The notes beneath the pieces are model-generated. The model made no database searches. It was not told the origin of the DNA and saw only the letters and a program-made list of their open reading frames with translations. Source: Lotus japonicus (taxonomy: Eukaryota; Streptophyta; Magnoliopsida; Fabales; Fabaceae). Taken from it: a DNA stretch of 64,000 bases. A program made the translations under genes and the position numbers. Location of the stretch: positions 59,625,069-59,689,068 of the forward strand of contig NC_080042.1 in the NCBI RefSeq assembly GCF_012489685.1, read 5' to 3'. Positions 45,676 through 56,521 of this stretch are shown one piece after another; position 1 is the stretch's first letter, and every line of letters begins with the position of its first letter.

Positions 45676-45865
45676 TGGACACCTCCACCAACCGGGACTC
45701 TTAAATTCATTGTCGACGGATCATCCCATGGCACACCCGGAAGGAGTGGAATTGGAGGAATTCTCAAGGATTCAGGAAGACAAACCAGAGGGAATCAAAC
45801 CATTTGGCTGATTATCTTGCTAAGTCAGGTTGCTTTAGACAATCTGAAATCTGGGCTGTGTTGAG
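45676..45865 (+). pseudogene. LINE RNase H fragment
   Basis: The sequence starting WTPPPTGTLKFIVDGSS and HGTPGRSGIGGILKDSG is the start of the RNase H domain typical of plant L1-type LINEs, with the first catalytic Asp in VDG. About 100 residues of the core are missing. The domain end (ADYLAKSGCFR) follows in a different frame. Confidence 0.75.
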
Positions 45866-46284
45866 GAATTAAATGCCTTGCTTCTACTGGTTGGTGCATG
45901 CTATTTTGCTGATATACGGCTGTCTGCATTATGGTCTTCATGGATGACTTTTAGTGCTGTGGTTTGTGGAGCCCATGGAGTTAGATCAGTATTTTGAAGA
46001 GGTTGTTATGCAGCATTTGAGCAATTCTGCTTCACTGTTACATGGGGCTATGTGTTATTTCTTATTTCTTCCTTTTCTTTACTGTTATGTCTTTGTAGGC
46101 TAGTAGTTTAGCCTTGTTTGGCTTTTATGTTTTTTGTTCTTTTCTTTTCTTGGTGGCAGTGCCCTGCCACTTGATTTTAGTCTAGCTAGCTTTTTCCTTT
46201 GGCTTTTTGTTACCTGTTTGTAATATCTCTTTATCCATTTATATATTATTCTCTTCTTTCGAAAAAAAAAGTAAAACTACTTTT

Positions 46285-47294
46285 ATAAAGTTGTATTTAT
46301 CTCTTGCTTTCATGTTTTGGCCATGAAAGTAGTGTTTTCAGTTGAAACTTTATGGGAAGTGTGCTAATGAAAGTTTAATGTCGAAACATATTCTTAGTGA
46401 CACATATGAAAGTTATATTATTTATTGCATAATGAGTATTTAATTAGTTAATATGCAGTTTGTAAGAGCATATATACTTTTTAACTTATTTATGAATTAA
46501 GATAATAATTTATCTTATTCGATAAATTTTTATAGTGTTAAAGAAAGTAAAAAATTATAAAACCTCATAAAACAATTTTGCAAGCACAAATCGTTCAACC
46601 TAATAAATGTCTATTACAGTGGTTAAAATTAAATCTTTGGATCCCTGAGATTTCATCCTTAAGGAATGCACTTTATGATAGACCTTTAGCTTTCACTACA
46701 CTTGATAGAAATTGATTCCCTCAGTAGAGGATACATGCGGTTAACACAAATAATCTATAAGGACTTAGTTAAAAATATTCTTAAACTCGTGTACCATACT
46801 AATGTGCAAAAGTGAAAGTTGGTTAAGAATGATTGTTATTTTTTATCCATGAAGAAATATTGTAGCTATATCAAATATAATTTCATTTAGGAAGTTTATT
46901 AAATATTTCATTGTATACTACATTTTTAGTCTATTGTAGATGAGTGCAACAACGATAAACCTCATAGGAGGTTATGAACTCATATTAAATATTATTAGAA
47001 AACATATTTGAAATCAAAATTATAAAATTAAACTACTTTGACAAATAAATTTAATTTAATTATTCTATTATTTTTTATAACTAACATGACATGCAAAACA
47101 TATATATTTAATATATATCTCCTAATTTACACTTAGTTTTAAATATATTTAATTTATTTATCATCATATTTATAGTTAAATAGAAATATTACTCTATGAT
47201 AATTTTAACTATCAATAATTATTTAATAAAAAATATTTATTAATTTTAAATCTACTTTATCTACATTAATTAATTATAAATATTATTTATAATT
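46285..47294. other. AT-rich Helitron interior, no gene seen
   Basis: Very AT-rich, with many stops in all frames. Nothing recognised other than being inside the Helitron-like element. Confidence 0.45.
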
Positions 47295-47526
47295 GGCTTA
47301 ATAGCTCTTTTGGTCCCTCACTTATCACGATTTTGCGCTTTAGGTCCCTCTAAAAAAATTAGCAAAATTAGTCCCTCACAATTACACACTTTTGCCGCTT
47401 TAGTCTCAAATAGGGATATTTTTGCAAAGAATTAAGCAATGTGGAGGATCAAAAATGCTAATTTTTTTATTGGGGACCAAAAGTGCAAAATCGTGATAAG
47501 TGAGGGACCAAAAGAGCTATTAAGCC
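47295..47526. mobile_element. MULE-type MITE, 232 bp
   Basis: Inverted repeats of about 45 bp start GGCTTAATAGCTCTTTTGG, and a perfect 9-bp target duplication, TTTATAATT, is present (47286-47294 and 47527-47535). Its termini resemble those of the larger MULE element at 24608, which suggests a common mobilising transposase. Confidence 0.88.
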
Positions 47527-47579
47527 TTTATAATTAATTAATTTTAATTCTTAATATTTGTCAACTCAAGTTATTTTTT

Positions 47580-48563
47580 TAAAATTATAAATATTATTAT
47601 TTAATATAGGTATTTTGGTGAATATTTAATGTAGGTAGTTGAATAGCTTTTGACAATATAATTTCTTTTTTCAGTTTTTAATCTTATTATTTAATATATT
47701 TATTACAAAGATAATTTTTTATTACTTAATGCATTATAATACATGTAATCTTTACTAATGTATTAAATGTAATGGTTCAAGTGTGCTTTACTTATATATA
47801 TAGATAAGGAATAAATTTTTATATTTAAAGAACTTTTTGTTACACATACATTATACTTAATAGTAAATACCTAGATTTTGTAATTTTAAAAATATTTTAC
47901 CTAAATTATTTATCAACAAATATTATTTTATAATTGATTAATTTTAATTTTTAATATTTTTCATTGAACCAAAAGTTAAGTCAACTTTTAAGTTTATAAA
48001 TATCAATATTTAATATAGGTAGTTTAATCGTTTTTAACAAATCAATTTTTTTCAGTTTTTTATTTTTTATTTAATATATTTATTACAAAGGATATTTTCT
48101 ATTGTTTAGTGTATTTTAATACAAATTAAGGATTTTTTTCTTAATGTATTTAATGCAAAATTTCAAGTCTATTTTTCATGTTTATACACACACACACATT
48201 GGTTTTTTTTAAAGAGAAAATCTTATTGAATAGAAAAAGAACCTAAATTATAAATTTTTACATTAGTTATAAATATAAAAAATATTATTAACTATATAAT
48301 ATTTTTATTAATGTAAATGTAGCAAATTTTAATTACTATTATTATTTTAAAAAATTCCTTAACTTGTGATTAATAATTAAAATTAAAATAACATTTATAT
48401 TTAATTTTATATATGAAAAATTTAAAAGTTTAACAATTATTAATTAATATAATGAATAATAAAGTAGATGTATTTTCTGTAAGTCTTTATTTTTATTATT
48501 GAATGTATTTAATAGAAAGGAATTCTTTTATTGTTTAATGCACTTAATGCCATGGTTCAAATG

Positions 48564-48610
<47 letters not shown>
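47580..48610 (-). repeat. Diverged repeats of Helitron 5' ends
   Basis: Three related segments end near 47804, 48210 and 48610. Each has an ATTTATTACAAAG-like or ATTTAATAGAAAG-like phrase, then TTAATGCA, then a TTCAA(A/G)TGTG or TTCAAGTCTA-like phrase, then a TA- or CA-rich end. Two finish, on the minus strand, as A|TCTATATATA. They look like stacked 5' ends of the same Helitron family, which implies nested or tandem insertions. Confidence 0.5.
48568..48608. repeat. (TA)n microsatellite
   Basis: About 40 bases of uninterrupted TA repeats at the presumed 5' end of the outer Helitron. Confidence 0.95.
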
Positions 48611-48906
48611 TTGAGTCTTACAGCTAAAATGAAGGATTAGTGTATTACTAATATCAGGTTCCTTAAGTGTTAAGATAGAGATTTTTGCTACTAATGGGGG
48701 AATATAAGTTGATCTTCACATGTTTTTGCCTATCTGGGTTGATTCTTGATCTTAATTAGACATTTTTACTACTTTTTGATGATTTGATCCTCATCTGCAT
48801 TTGACCATGAGTATGCATTATATAAACACACAGAAGAAAGAACAATTGAGAGAAGTTCACAGAAGAAAGAGCGAGCTGATATAGTGTTGTTCAGAGAAGA
48901 GAAAGA

Positions 48907-49163
48907 ATGGCCCCTACATTAGCTATGGTGCTCGGTCTGGCTTCATTGGCCATGGCCAAGGTCCTTGCTACCGGAGCTCTCGGCGACGTGCCACCGCAGG
49001 CTCCTCCCGACGAGGACGAGGAGGAAGCTGAGAATGATTCAAAGAAGGAGGAAGCTGAGAAGAACTCAAAGAGGAGGAAGTTGAGGAGGATTCAGAGGAC
49101 GAAGATGATTCAGAGGAGGAGGATTTAGAGGAGGAGGAGGATGATTCTGATGAGGACAACTAG
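48907..49163 (+). pseudogene. Small acidic protein gene with frameshift in a Glu-rich repeat
   Basis: A TATA box (TATATAAA near 48819) and a purine-rich leader precede an ATG at 48907. The N terminus, MAPTLAMVLGLASLAMAKVL, is hydrophobic and signal- or anchor-like. It is followed by PPQAPPDEDEEE and 27-base repeats coding EEAENDSKK-type units. The second unit (49048-49073) has 26 bases, one too few. As it stands the frame becomes basic and stops at 49126-49128. In the shifted frame it would stay acidic (Glu/Asp/Ser) to a stop at 49161-49163. A poly(A)-like AATAAAGG lies at 49221. Function not recognised. It sits inside a Helitron-rich region and may be captured cargo. Confidence 0.5.
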
Positions 49164-49269
49164 AAGATAGTGATTGTAGAAACACTGAATGATTAATTAA
49201 GTTTATAAAATACTGATTAAATAAAGGTTTCATATGTATAGAATAGAATACATTAGCAGCTTAGCTGGT

Positions 49270-49461
49270 GGGTCTGTAGCATAAATCATGTGCTTTAATA
49301 TACTAAAAAATTAGTGTACATTTCATTACATTTATCATATTCTCAATTATCTACTATTGAATAACTTTTTTATATTACATATATTATTGTTACAAATAAT
49401 AGACACATAACTTAAAACAAACCCGGTCTATACCCGTGCAACACACAGGTTTAATTTCTAG
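49270..49461 (+). mobile_element. Helitron-like 3' terminus (plus strand)
   Basis: Ends with the hairpin region CCCGTGCAACACACAGG, then TTTAATTTCTAG at 49461, then T. The last 190 bases are the reverse complement of the sequence next to the Helitron 3' end at 44304, with scattered differences, so both belong to one family in opposite orientations. The 5' end of this copy was not placed. Confidence 0.6.
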
Positions 49462-50439
49462 TATTGTGTAATGCGTAATACCAAGACCCATGTAATTAAT
49501 GTATTTGGTTAATGAATGACATATTTTCCCTTTAACATTTTTTTTTACTGCAATTTGCCCTTTAACATTTAATATTAATCTTCATCTACAATCCAATTTT
49601 AGTTTCTTCATCATCATCTTCTCCACTCTCTATCTCAGATCAATTTGGTCACTTTTCTTGCTCTTCATCTTCTTCACATCTTGTTCATCTGTCGCGGATT
49701 GAAGACGGTTTCACGGCAGAGAAGCTCTTCAACCAGGGCTTCGCTTACACCTACAGAACAAGTCATTTTCGATAGAATTGATCCCTACAAAATGGATTAT
49801 GTTGATATTGAGTTGAAATCTTTTAGTATAAAAGTGATTTTGTAGGAGAATCATAGAAGAGTTGAAATCATTTACTATGTCAACTCATTGATTGGTACTT
49901 TTATGTTTTGGCCTCAAGTTGATTTTGGAAGTGCTTCTAAGATGTTATGATGTCGAAAAACATGTTTGAGAAGATGATAAGAGCTTCATTGGATGAGCAA
50001 CATGAAATTAAACATGTACTTACTTAATGAGGTGTTTTAAGTTTCAATTTTTGAGCATTCATTTTCGGAATTGATGCCTGTGATATTGGATTTTAAGGTT
50101 TATAGTTTATTTGTGCATACTACTTTTATTTACTTGATGGGGAGTTTGAGGTGTTTATTTTTTAGAACTGATTCAAGTGTGTGATTGACTGTCGAAAAGG
50201 GAGGCTCCAGCAGTGCATACTATGTTTAAAATCAGTGATTCATACTTGCTTTCGTCTGTGAATTAACATTCATTATATTACTTCAAACCTTTTTATGCTA
50301 GCATAGTATTGATTTCGCTATGCAACTAGAACAAGGCCAGTTTCAAGCTGCTATATATAATTTTCATTTTGGTATCTTTAGATTAATTTGCTTCATCCAT
50401 GTTAGGTTTTTGGTCAAATAGTGAGCAATTGCTTAAACA
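49462..50439. other. Spacer holding a captured gene fragment
   Basis: Apart from the IMP dehydrogenase-like fragment at 49698-49757, no gene or repeat was recognised. AT-rich. Confidence 0.45.
49698..49757 (+). pseudogene. IMP dehydrogenase first-exon fragment
   Basis: Translation gives IEDGFTAEKLFNQGFAYTY, which closely resembles the conserved N terminus of plant IMP dehydrogenase (guanine nucleotide synthesis). Similarity then stops abruptly and no other IMPDH segment follows. Only about 20 codons, so this is a captured or shuffled fragment, not a gene. It lies just outside a Helitron 3' end. Confidence 0.6.
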
Positions 50440-51264
50440 TGTTTATTGGTGTTTACACGGATTTTTGGTAAACAAATATCCTCTTAGTTCGACTAAAGGA
50501 AGTTTAGATTTCAGGGTCCTTTTGAGAAAACGTTTTGCCAAAGTGTAGTGTGTGGACGGATGTGTTTTCGACAATAATAAACAACTTCAAACGAAACTGG
50601 ATTTTATTGAATATGAGTCGATTACAAAATAGTTAAGCAAACCAAAATAACATGAAAGCAAATTTCGACAAAACAAGCTACACATAAGAACTGGGAATTA
50701 ACAAACTGCAATGCAAGGAAATTAAAGCGTTGGTTCTGCAACATACTCCTCCATCATCACGTTCTGCTCTCGAAGTCTCATTGATGCGGACGTTTAGAGC
50801 TTTTAGTGAATTTTCAGAGTTTTTCAGTTGGAACCCTCTCTTCTGCTGCTGCTTCCTTTATTTATATTGTTCTTTCTGCCCATGTTCTTGGCGGTTTTAC
50901 TTGGATGCACGATGGCTTCGTGGGTTTTGAATTTTGGCGCCATACCCCACGTTTAGCCGATGGTCTTCGCGCACGTGACTCTATTGCCACGTGGATGGTT
51001 CTGAGTCGTGGGCAACCGTTGCTATTCGTGGCATCGTGGGTGTACGCACGTGCCTGTAATCGCTTGTTATTCGGTAACTGCCTCTTCCATTAAGGTGATC
51101 GAGATTTCTTCATCTTCTGAGTGTGTCGAGTTATGGCTTTTACTAACTTGTCCTTGAGGGACATCGTGTGCTGAGTTGCCGGCTTCGCCCAACCCCTTCT
51201 GTCGAGAAACCACTTTTTGTACCATGGTGTCGATAATTGTAATGCTTGTAATTTTGGCTTAACA
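50440..51264 (-). repeat. 3' LTR of the Ty3 Tat-lineage element (limits inferred)
   Basis: On the minus strand it starts TGTTAAGCC directly after a purine tract and is taken to end ATAAACA at 50440, giving TGTT...AACA ends. A poly(A) signal-like AATAAAATCC lies near 50600. The second LTR is not in the window, so the low end is a best guess. Confidence 0.5.
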
Positions 51265-51281
51265 GTTGCCCCCCAAAAATG
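51265..51281 (-). promoter_or_regulatory. Polypurine tract of the Ty3 Tat-lineage element
   Basis: Minus strand ATTTTTGGGGGGCAAC immediately before TGTTAAGCC, the usual position for the plus-strand primer. Confidence 0.65.
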
Positions 51282-51578
51282 TTGGTTGTCGACTGCTTTA
51301 GCTCAAAGACACCAAGCATTTTTTCTTATCGCAGCCGTTCAATTCCAACGATTCAAATGCTTTGTGCTCTCGACCATTCGATCTTCAAGTCCAATCGGCA
51401 GCCATAACGTCTGGTGACTTCTCCACTAGCTGACAGTTATAGCCTTTTTAGGGCCATGATTTCACCTATGCCAAAAAGCTGAGAGGTGACATGAATTAAT
51501 TAATAAAATAATCGCTTGGAACCCAAAGTTTTTATAAATTGCTGCTCAATGCGGCTTGGGTTCCGTTTCCCCTTCCGT

Positions 51579-51587
51579 TTATAAATA
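51579..51587 (+). promoter_or_regulatory. TATA box of the antisense plant-mobile-domain gene
   Basis: TTATAAATA about 120 bases upstream of the ATG at 51704, just inside the retrotransposon and antisense to it. Confidence 0.6.
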
Positions 51588-51703
51588 CCCTCTTGGTATT
51601 CCTTGTTCAAGCTTTACTCTTTCATCCAACCTGCAACTTCTTCTTCCAGACTTCATCACTTCATCTTCTTCCGTCTTCTCTGAAACACTTGCTGCGTCCT
51701 TCA

Positions 51704-54700
51704 ATGGCTTCCAATCCTGAGCAAACCCTTCCGTTGGCCACCGAGCTTAAGCTGGATGAGTCCAAACGCGTGCCAATCCCAGAACCTCCCAACGAAGCAG
51801 AGAAGAGAGCTATCTGGAAATCCCAGGTACTCATTCCTTTCTCTGTTAATGGTACTTTACGCGCCATTTTGGGCCCTTTGAAAGTAGTGAAGCATGATAG
51901 GCCCAATAGTCTCCCTGAAGAACATGAATCATTTCACCCTAGCGTTAGGGGAGAGGAGCTCATTTTGGCATTTCAACCCTCTTACCGTATGCCATTTCTT
52001 TCTGACCCGAAACGAGCCTTTCGTTCGGCCCCTCCTAACCCTTCTGCTAACGACAAGGCCTACCTGAAATGGTTAGATAGGGTTGAGGGAGATAAGAAAC
52101 AACACTGGAAGGATGTAGGGATTTTCGACTTGATTCAGTTGTCGAGATCTCCAATCTCGTATAACCTTGCTATGCTGTTGAGTGCACTTTATTTCTGGGA
52201 GAGGTCCACTAATTGCCTTCATGTTCCCTTTGGTATGATCACCCCCACCCTTTTGGATGTTGCTGCTATCACCGGATTGTGGCCCATTGGTGATGATTAT
52301 CATTCTGCACCTGCTCCTGTTAAACCCATCTCGATTCCTACTGACAACATTTCGTTTAGTCGATTCATTAAGGACCATTATGTCGAGAGTGGTGAGGTGT
52401 CTGACGCTGAACATGTCGCTTTCTTGCTGTATTGGCTGTCTGCTTATGTCTTTTGCACCAAATCTTTGCGCATACCCGCCAAGCTATTGCCTTTAGCCAA
52501 TCTGCTTCACGAGGGTCGACAACTTGCTATGGCTAGGCTCGTCCTTGGCAACCTGTATCAAATGCTGAATGAAGCTGTCGAGGATATCCGGAACACCAAG
52601 ACCGTCTCTCTGAATGCGGCTGGACCACTTTGGCTGTTTCAACTTTGGTTGAATGCAGTCTTCGAATCTCTTCTGCCGGTACAAGATAATCCTCTAACTG
52701 CTTCTAACACCAGGATTGATGCACATAGGCTCGAGACCCTGACCCCTGCTTATGATGCGTCGAGTTTCGAAGCGGACTTCAGGAAGTACTTTACCATGTT
52801 TCTCGAGCTGAAACACTACCATTCCAGTTTCTCTCCTTACAGCAAGGCTATTCGTGGCCCTTTCTGGCTGAGGAATTCTTATCCTAATGCCTCTGATTCT
52901 GCGTTGCCCAAGGAGCACCACATCACACTTTGGAGGACCCTCTTATCTCCTAGGGTTTTAACTGTGGGCTTTGCTAGCAGTGACTACACTCTATGTGGCT
53001 ACAACCCTCAATTGGTTTCTCGACAGTTTGGGCTTAGCCAAGTTCTACCCAACACTCTATTTGACAAGAATCTAGTCCTGTACCCCGGAACTATTAAGAG
53101 GGTTTCTGTTTTCGACAAGACTGTTCAATTTTATAACAAGAAACTCCTCAACCTGAGCCCCTTCACTTACGCTCCTTCATATTATGCCACTAATGCTTTC
53201 AAAGCCTGGTGGTCTGAGTATTGGGCTCAAATTTCGAAGCCCCTCGTCGATTGTCTGCAATGCATGACAGATGCTTTTCTTTTGCAGAAGCAGGATCCGA
53301 AGAAGACCAAAGGTATGCACCTGGCAGAAATTCGATCTTTTCAAGAGTTCTTTGGTGTGGTATATTACCCAACTCTTCGCCTTCGAGATACAGTTGCGCA
53401 AGCAGCTCAAGTATTAAGGCAAAAATGGGAACTTAAAGCCAAGAAATCCAAGTTAGTGGTTCCTCCTGGTGAGGAAGGTCTATCTTTTGTTATTCGAAAA
53501 ACTGGCTTTAGGTTCCCGTCTTTGCCTACGAGTAAGTTTGCATTGGCTTTTCCACCGGTCTTGCCTAAATGGGTTGACCATATAAACATAAATGTATTGG
53601 CCAATCAAGCTCTACCTCCTCGAAAGCGAGTGACTTGGACTAAGTACCACCTATGGAACTTTCCGTATCATGTGCCCGTCGAAATCTTCAACCACATATC
53701 GCTGAACATGCGTATTGGTCAAGGTAATACTTCGACTTGGCCTTGGTTTTCCTGTTTTACTTCTTAATTTTTCTTTTGTTTACAGCTGAAGTCATTATTC
53801 GACCAGCTCCTCAAGTTATTTCCCCAGTGGCTTATTCCTCCAAGGACCAGCCGGTCGTGATTGAGGATGATGATGATGATGATGAGGATGATGATGTCAG
53901 TCTTGCTGACAAGCTCAAGGTACTTTCCTCATGCTTTTACCTTTTCCTTTTCGATTTCCTTGGATTATGGGCTGACGTATTTTTCGACAGAGCCGGAAAC
54001 GGAAACCTAAGCCTGTTGCTTCGGCCAGTCAGAAGAGGGCCAAGGGGGTTGGTGTTTCCACCCCTAGTGGGGCTTCTAAGTTGGCATCTGATGCTCAAAC
54101 AGAAGTCGCTGACAAAGAGGGTGGTGGCGGCGCCGCCATTCAGGTATGTTCTCCATTCTCGAGGGTACCTTGTGATATTTTTAACCCGTGGTTTCCTAAT
54201 CTGAGTCATCTCTTGTTTGTTTTGTTTCCTTTAGACTGATGTTCATGAGCACTCTACCTCCAATCCTCCATCCCGTGAGAATTCTCCAGTTCCCATTCCT
54301 GCAAAATCCAAAACTGAAGGTGTCGAGAAACCTCCCAAGGCCGCATCCTCAGCTAAGAAGACCTCCACATCTGAGGGAAGGAGGAAGGTCAGGAGCAAAT
54401 CTCGTAATAAGTCTCCTCGCCATTCCAGAAGCTCCACCAACTCGAGCGCTTCCAAAGACTCTGCTTGCCAGGTATCTTTATACTTTTCATGTTTTGTTGA
54501 CTCCTTTAACATGCGTTTTACTTTATCGAAAAGGCAATAAAAGAGGTTTTTTTTTTTCTTGCAGGAGACTCAGGGTACAACTTCTCCCATCCGCGAAACA
54601 GAGCTCCTTCCAGGCAAAGATGACAGCCCTATGCCTCCTCCAAAATCGACTGCCACTGTGCAACATTCGCCTCAAAACAAGGGTGGCTCTTCATCTCATG

Positions 54701-55440
54701 TGTCTAGTGAAAAGCTCGACACTTTATTTGAGGAGGACCCGCTGGCAGCTTTGGATAGCTTCCTCGATGGCACCTTGGAATGGGACTCTCCACCCCGTCA
54801 AGTTGATGCTACTGCTGAGACTGCTCAATCAAGTGGGGTAGCCAATTCTCAGCAGATCGAGGAGAGTATGGGTCGGCTGAAGGCTATTGTCTTCGCCAAT
54901 GGGTTTCTCGACCAGATCCAGGCTGATCCTCAAGCAAGCCATGCTGCTAAGGAATTGCTTGTCTTCCTTCTTGGCCAAAAACTCGACTCTCAACAGGCTG
55001 CTGCTTTGGCTAACCTTCAATCTTTTTTAGTGGATGCTTCGGCCACCTTTCATCAAATCAAGGACGTTGGTCAAGCTGTCAGCTTTAAGGAAGCAAAAGT
55101 CTCTGCTGGTAAAGCTCAAGTTGCAGCAATGAAAGAGGACTTCAAGAAGTTCACTGCTAGGAAGGTTTTGATCGCAGATGAAATCTCTGAAGTCGACATC
55201 AAACTTGAAGAGCTGCATCGAGAGATTACCAAACTGGAGAAAAAGCGAGCTGATTTGGTCGAGGAAGGCCCTGCTGTGAAGGATCAATTGGACGTGCTTA
55301 CTAAAGACTCCAAGGCTCTGATCATCTCGACAAAAGAGGTTATCAAGGAATTGGAGATTGATCAGGCTGTGAAGAAGGGTCTCGATGCCAAGATTGCCAC
55401 CTTTGCTGATTGTTTGAATTCTTTTAAGACCCTGCTGTAG
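51704..55440 (+). CDS. Plant mobile domain (PMD) protein, five exons, antisense inside a Ty3 element
   Basis: Exons 51704-53723, 53786-53919, 53991-54143, 54235-54471 and 54565-55440 join through GT-AG introns into 1139 codons with no stop. The start at 51704 (MASNPEQTL) follows a TATA box at 51579; the frame is also open further upstream. Exon 1 encodes a plant mobile domain (aminotransferase-like PMD, as in MAIL1/MAIN and many transposon proteins), with the characteristic WKDVGIFDLIQLSR, MLLSALYFWERST and FGMITPTLLDVAAITGL. Exon 2 has an Asp/Glu run, and exons 3-4 are Lys/Ser-rich and likely disordered. Residues about 1020-1139 form a long coiled coil. It is antisense to the surrounding retrotransposon, so splicing of the element's own genomic RNA cannot remove these introns. 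PMD proteins are linked to silencing and gene expression; a role for the element is inference. Confidence 0.88.
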
Positions 55441-55853
55441 GACTTTTTTTTTCTCTTCATTAATATGTAATGATGGCACAATTCTAACCATGGCTTTCGA
55501 TGCCAATTGCGTGTAATATTTCGACAATGGTTTTGGCACCTAAGCCATATAATTTGACGTTTAATTTGCCAAGTCTTTTCAGTTTCCACTACGCATTTAT
55601 TTTGACGGCTATTCATTTATTGTTGCATCGCTCAAACTTCCTTGCACCCCCTCACACAGTCGTCGCTTTGTTTCTGGGGAATGAACCAATTTATTGCAAT
55701 CTTATACCACATTTTCTTGATTCAATGCAAGTCTTTGTTCATTAAAAGCCAAAGCTATTCACGATGGTGGTGGTAATCTGCATGGCCTATAACCGTAAGA
55801 TGAAGAGTTAGCAACTGATTGCCACTAATTAATGCATTCCTTGGTTGTTACCC

Positions 55854-55860
55854 TATAAAT
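55854..55860 (+). promoter_or_regulatory. TATA box of the small antisense ORF (Ty3 element)
   Basis: TATAAAT about 97 bases upstream of the ATG at 55957, so this ORF probably has its own promoter rather than being read through from the PMD gene. Confidence 0.6.
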
Positions 55861-55956
55861 GGAGCGTTTTTTGTTACTCCTTTTCAGTAACTTCTCCAAA
55901 CTCTTCCTTGTTTCTTTTCCAGAATTCTTTTCCTGCTTTCATAACTCCCTTCAGTC

Positions 55957-56442
55957 ATGGCTAGCCGTCGTGTTCTTAACCAGATCCGGAACTTGGCTTT
56001 TGATCAAGACTTATTCTGAGAGTTGCACTCTTTCCTCCCTTTGGCTGAAGAGCTTACGGGGCTCATTAACCAACTTCTTTCGAGGAATATTATTGCCTCG
56101 GTAAGAATCCCTCTTCAGGAGTTCTTGGGCCTCCTGCACGATACTGTACCTCTATATGAAGAACACCGGGAGCTTACTGCTCGAGTGTTCTTTGCTGAAC
56201 ACCAGATTGATGAGAAGATGGAGGAGTATGAAGAGTTGAAGGCTGCTCTTAGCCAGGCGAAACTCGAGGGGAATGTGGGAGCTCTGAAACCCTTGGTGGA
56301 CAAGCTTTCTTCTACTGCCCGTGAAGAGCTGGATATTCGACAGGAGAAATCGCGACTGGAATCCCAACAAGAAGATGTCTTGAGGCGCATGGAGCCTCTT
56401 AGGGCCAGATACAATAGTTGTAGGGCCAACCCTCCTTTTTAA
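55957..56442 (+). pseudogene. Small antisense coiled-coil ORF (MAS...PPF family), one premature stop
   Basis: 162 codons in one frame with a single TGA at codon 21 (56017-56019). The product starts MASRRVLNQIRNLAFDQDLF and ends NSCRANPPF. The second half is a Glu/Lys/Leu-rich coiled coil (YEELKAALSQAKLEG onward). It is related to the ORF at 58596-58989: same MAS start, same position-matched AFxxxLF and LxEFL motifs, same PPF end. It lies antisense between pol and the PMD gene of the Ty3 element, behind its own TATA box. Function unknown; not a retroviral protein I recognise. If the TGA is real, only a 5'-shortened product from a later Met could be made. Confidence 0.65.
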
Positions 56443-56521
56443 AATTTCTTTGCCATAGTTGTAATGCTCTATTCTATTCAATAAAACATTCGCATTTGGC
56501 AATTGATTCTCTTTTACTTCT

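Larger units (their letters stand above)
44788..46267 (+). mobile_element. 5'-truncated, internally deleted LINE
   Basis: Flanked by a perfect 17-bp target duplication AAAGTAAAACTACTTTT (44771-44787 and 46268-46284) and ending in a poly(A) run after TTCTTTCG at 46260. Contains the tail of an ORF1-like protein and a broken RNase H fragment but no endonuclease or reverse transcriptase, so an internal deletion happened before or during insertion. Confidence 0.85.
44304..47804 (-). mobile_element. Helitron-like element, non-autonomous, carrying nested insertions
   Basis: The 5' end on the minus strand is TCTATATATATAAG at 47804, preceded by A. The 3' end is the hairpin CCCGTGCAACGCACGGG followed by TTTAATTTCTAG at 44304 and then T. 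It contains a nested LINE fragment (44788-46267) and a MULE-MITE (47295-47526). No Rep/helicase ORF is seen, so it is non-autonomous. Pairing of these two ends is inferred from orientation and nesting. Confidence 0.55.

Noticed and set aside
44304..49461. One 5.2-kb TIR transposon bounded by about 190-bp inverted repeats
   Set aside because: No target duplication was found at the outer edges, while the hairpin plus CTAG ends fit Helitron 3' termini better.
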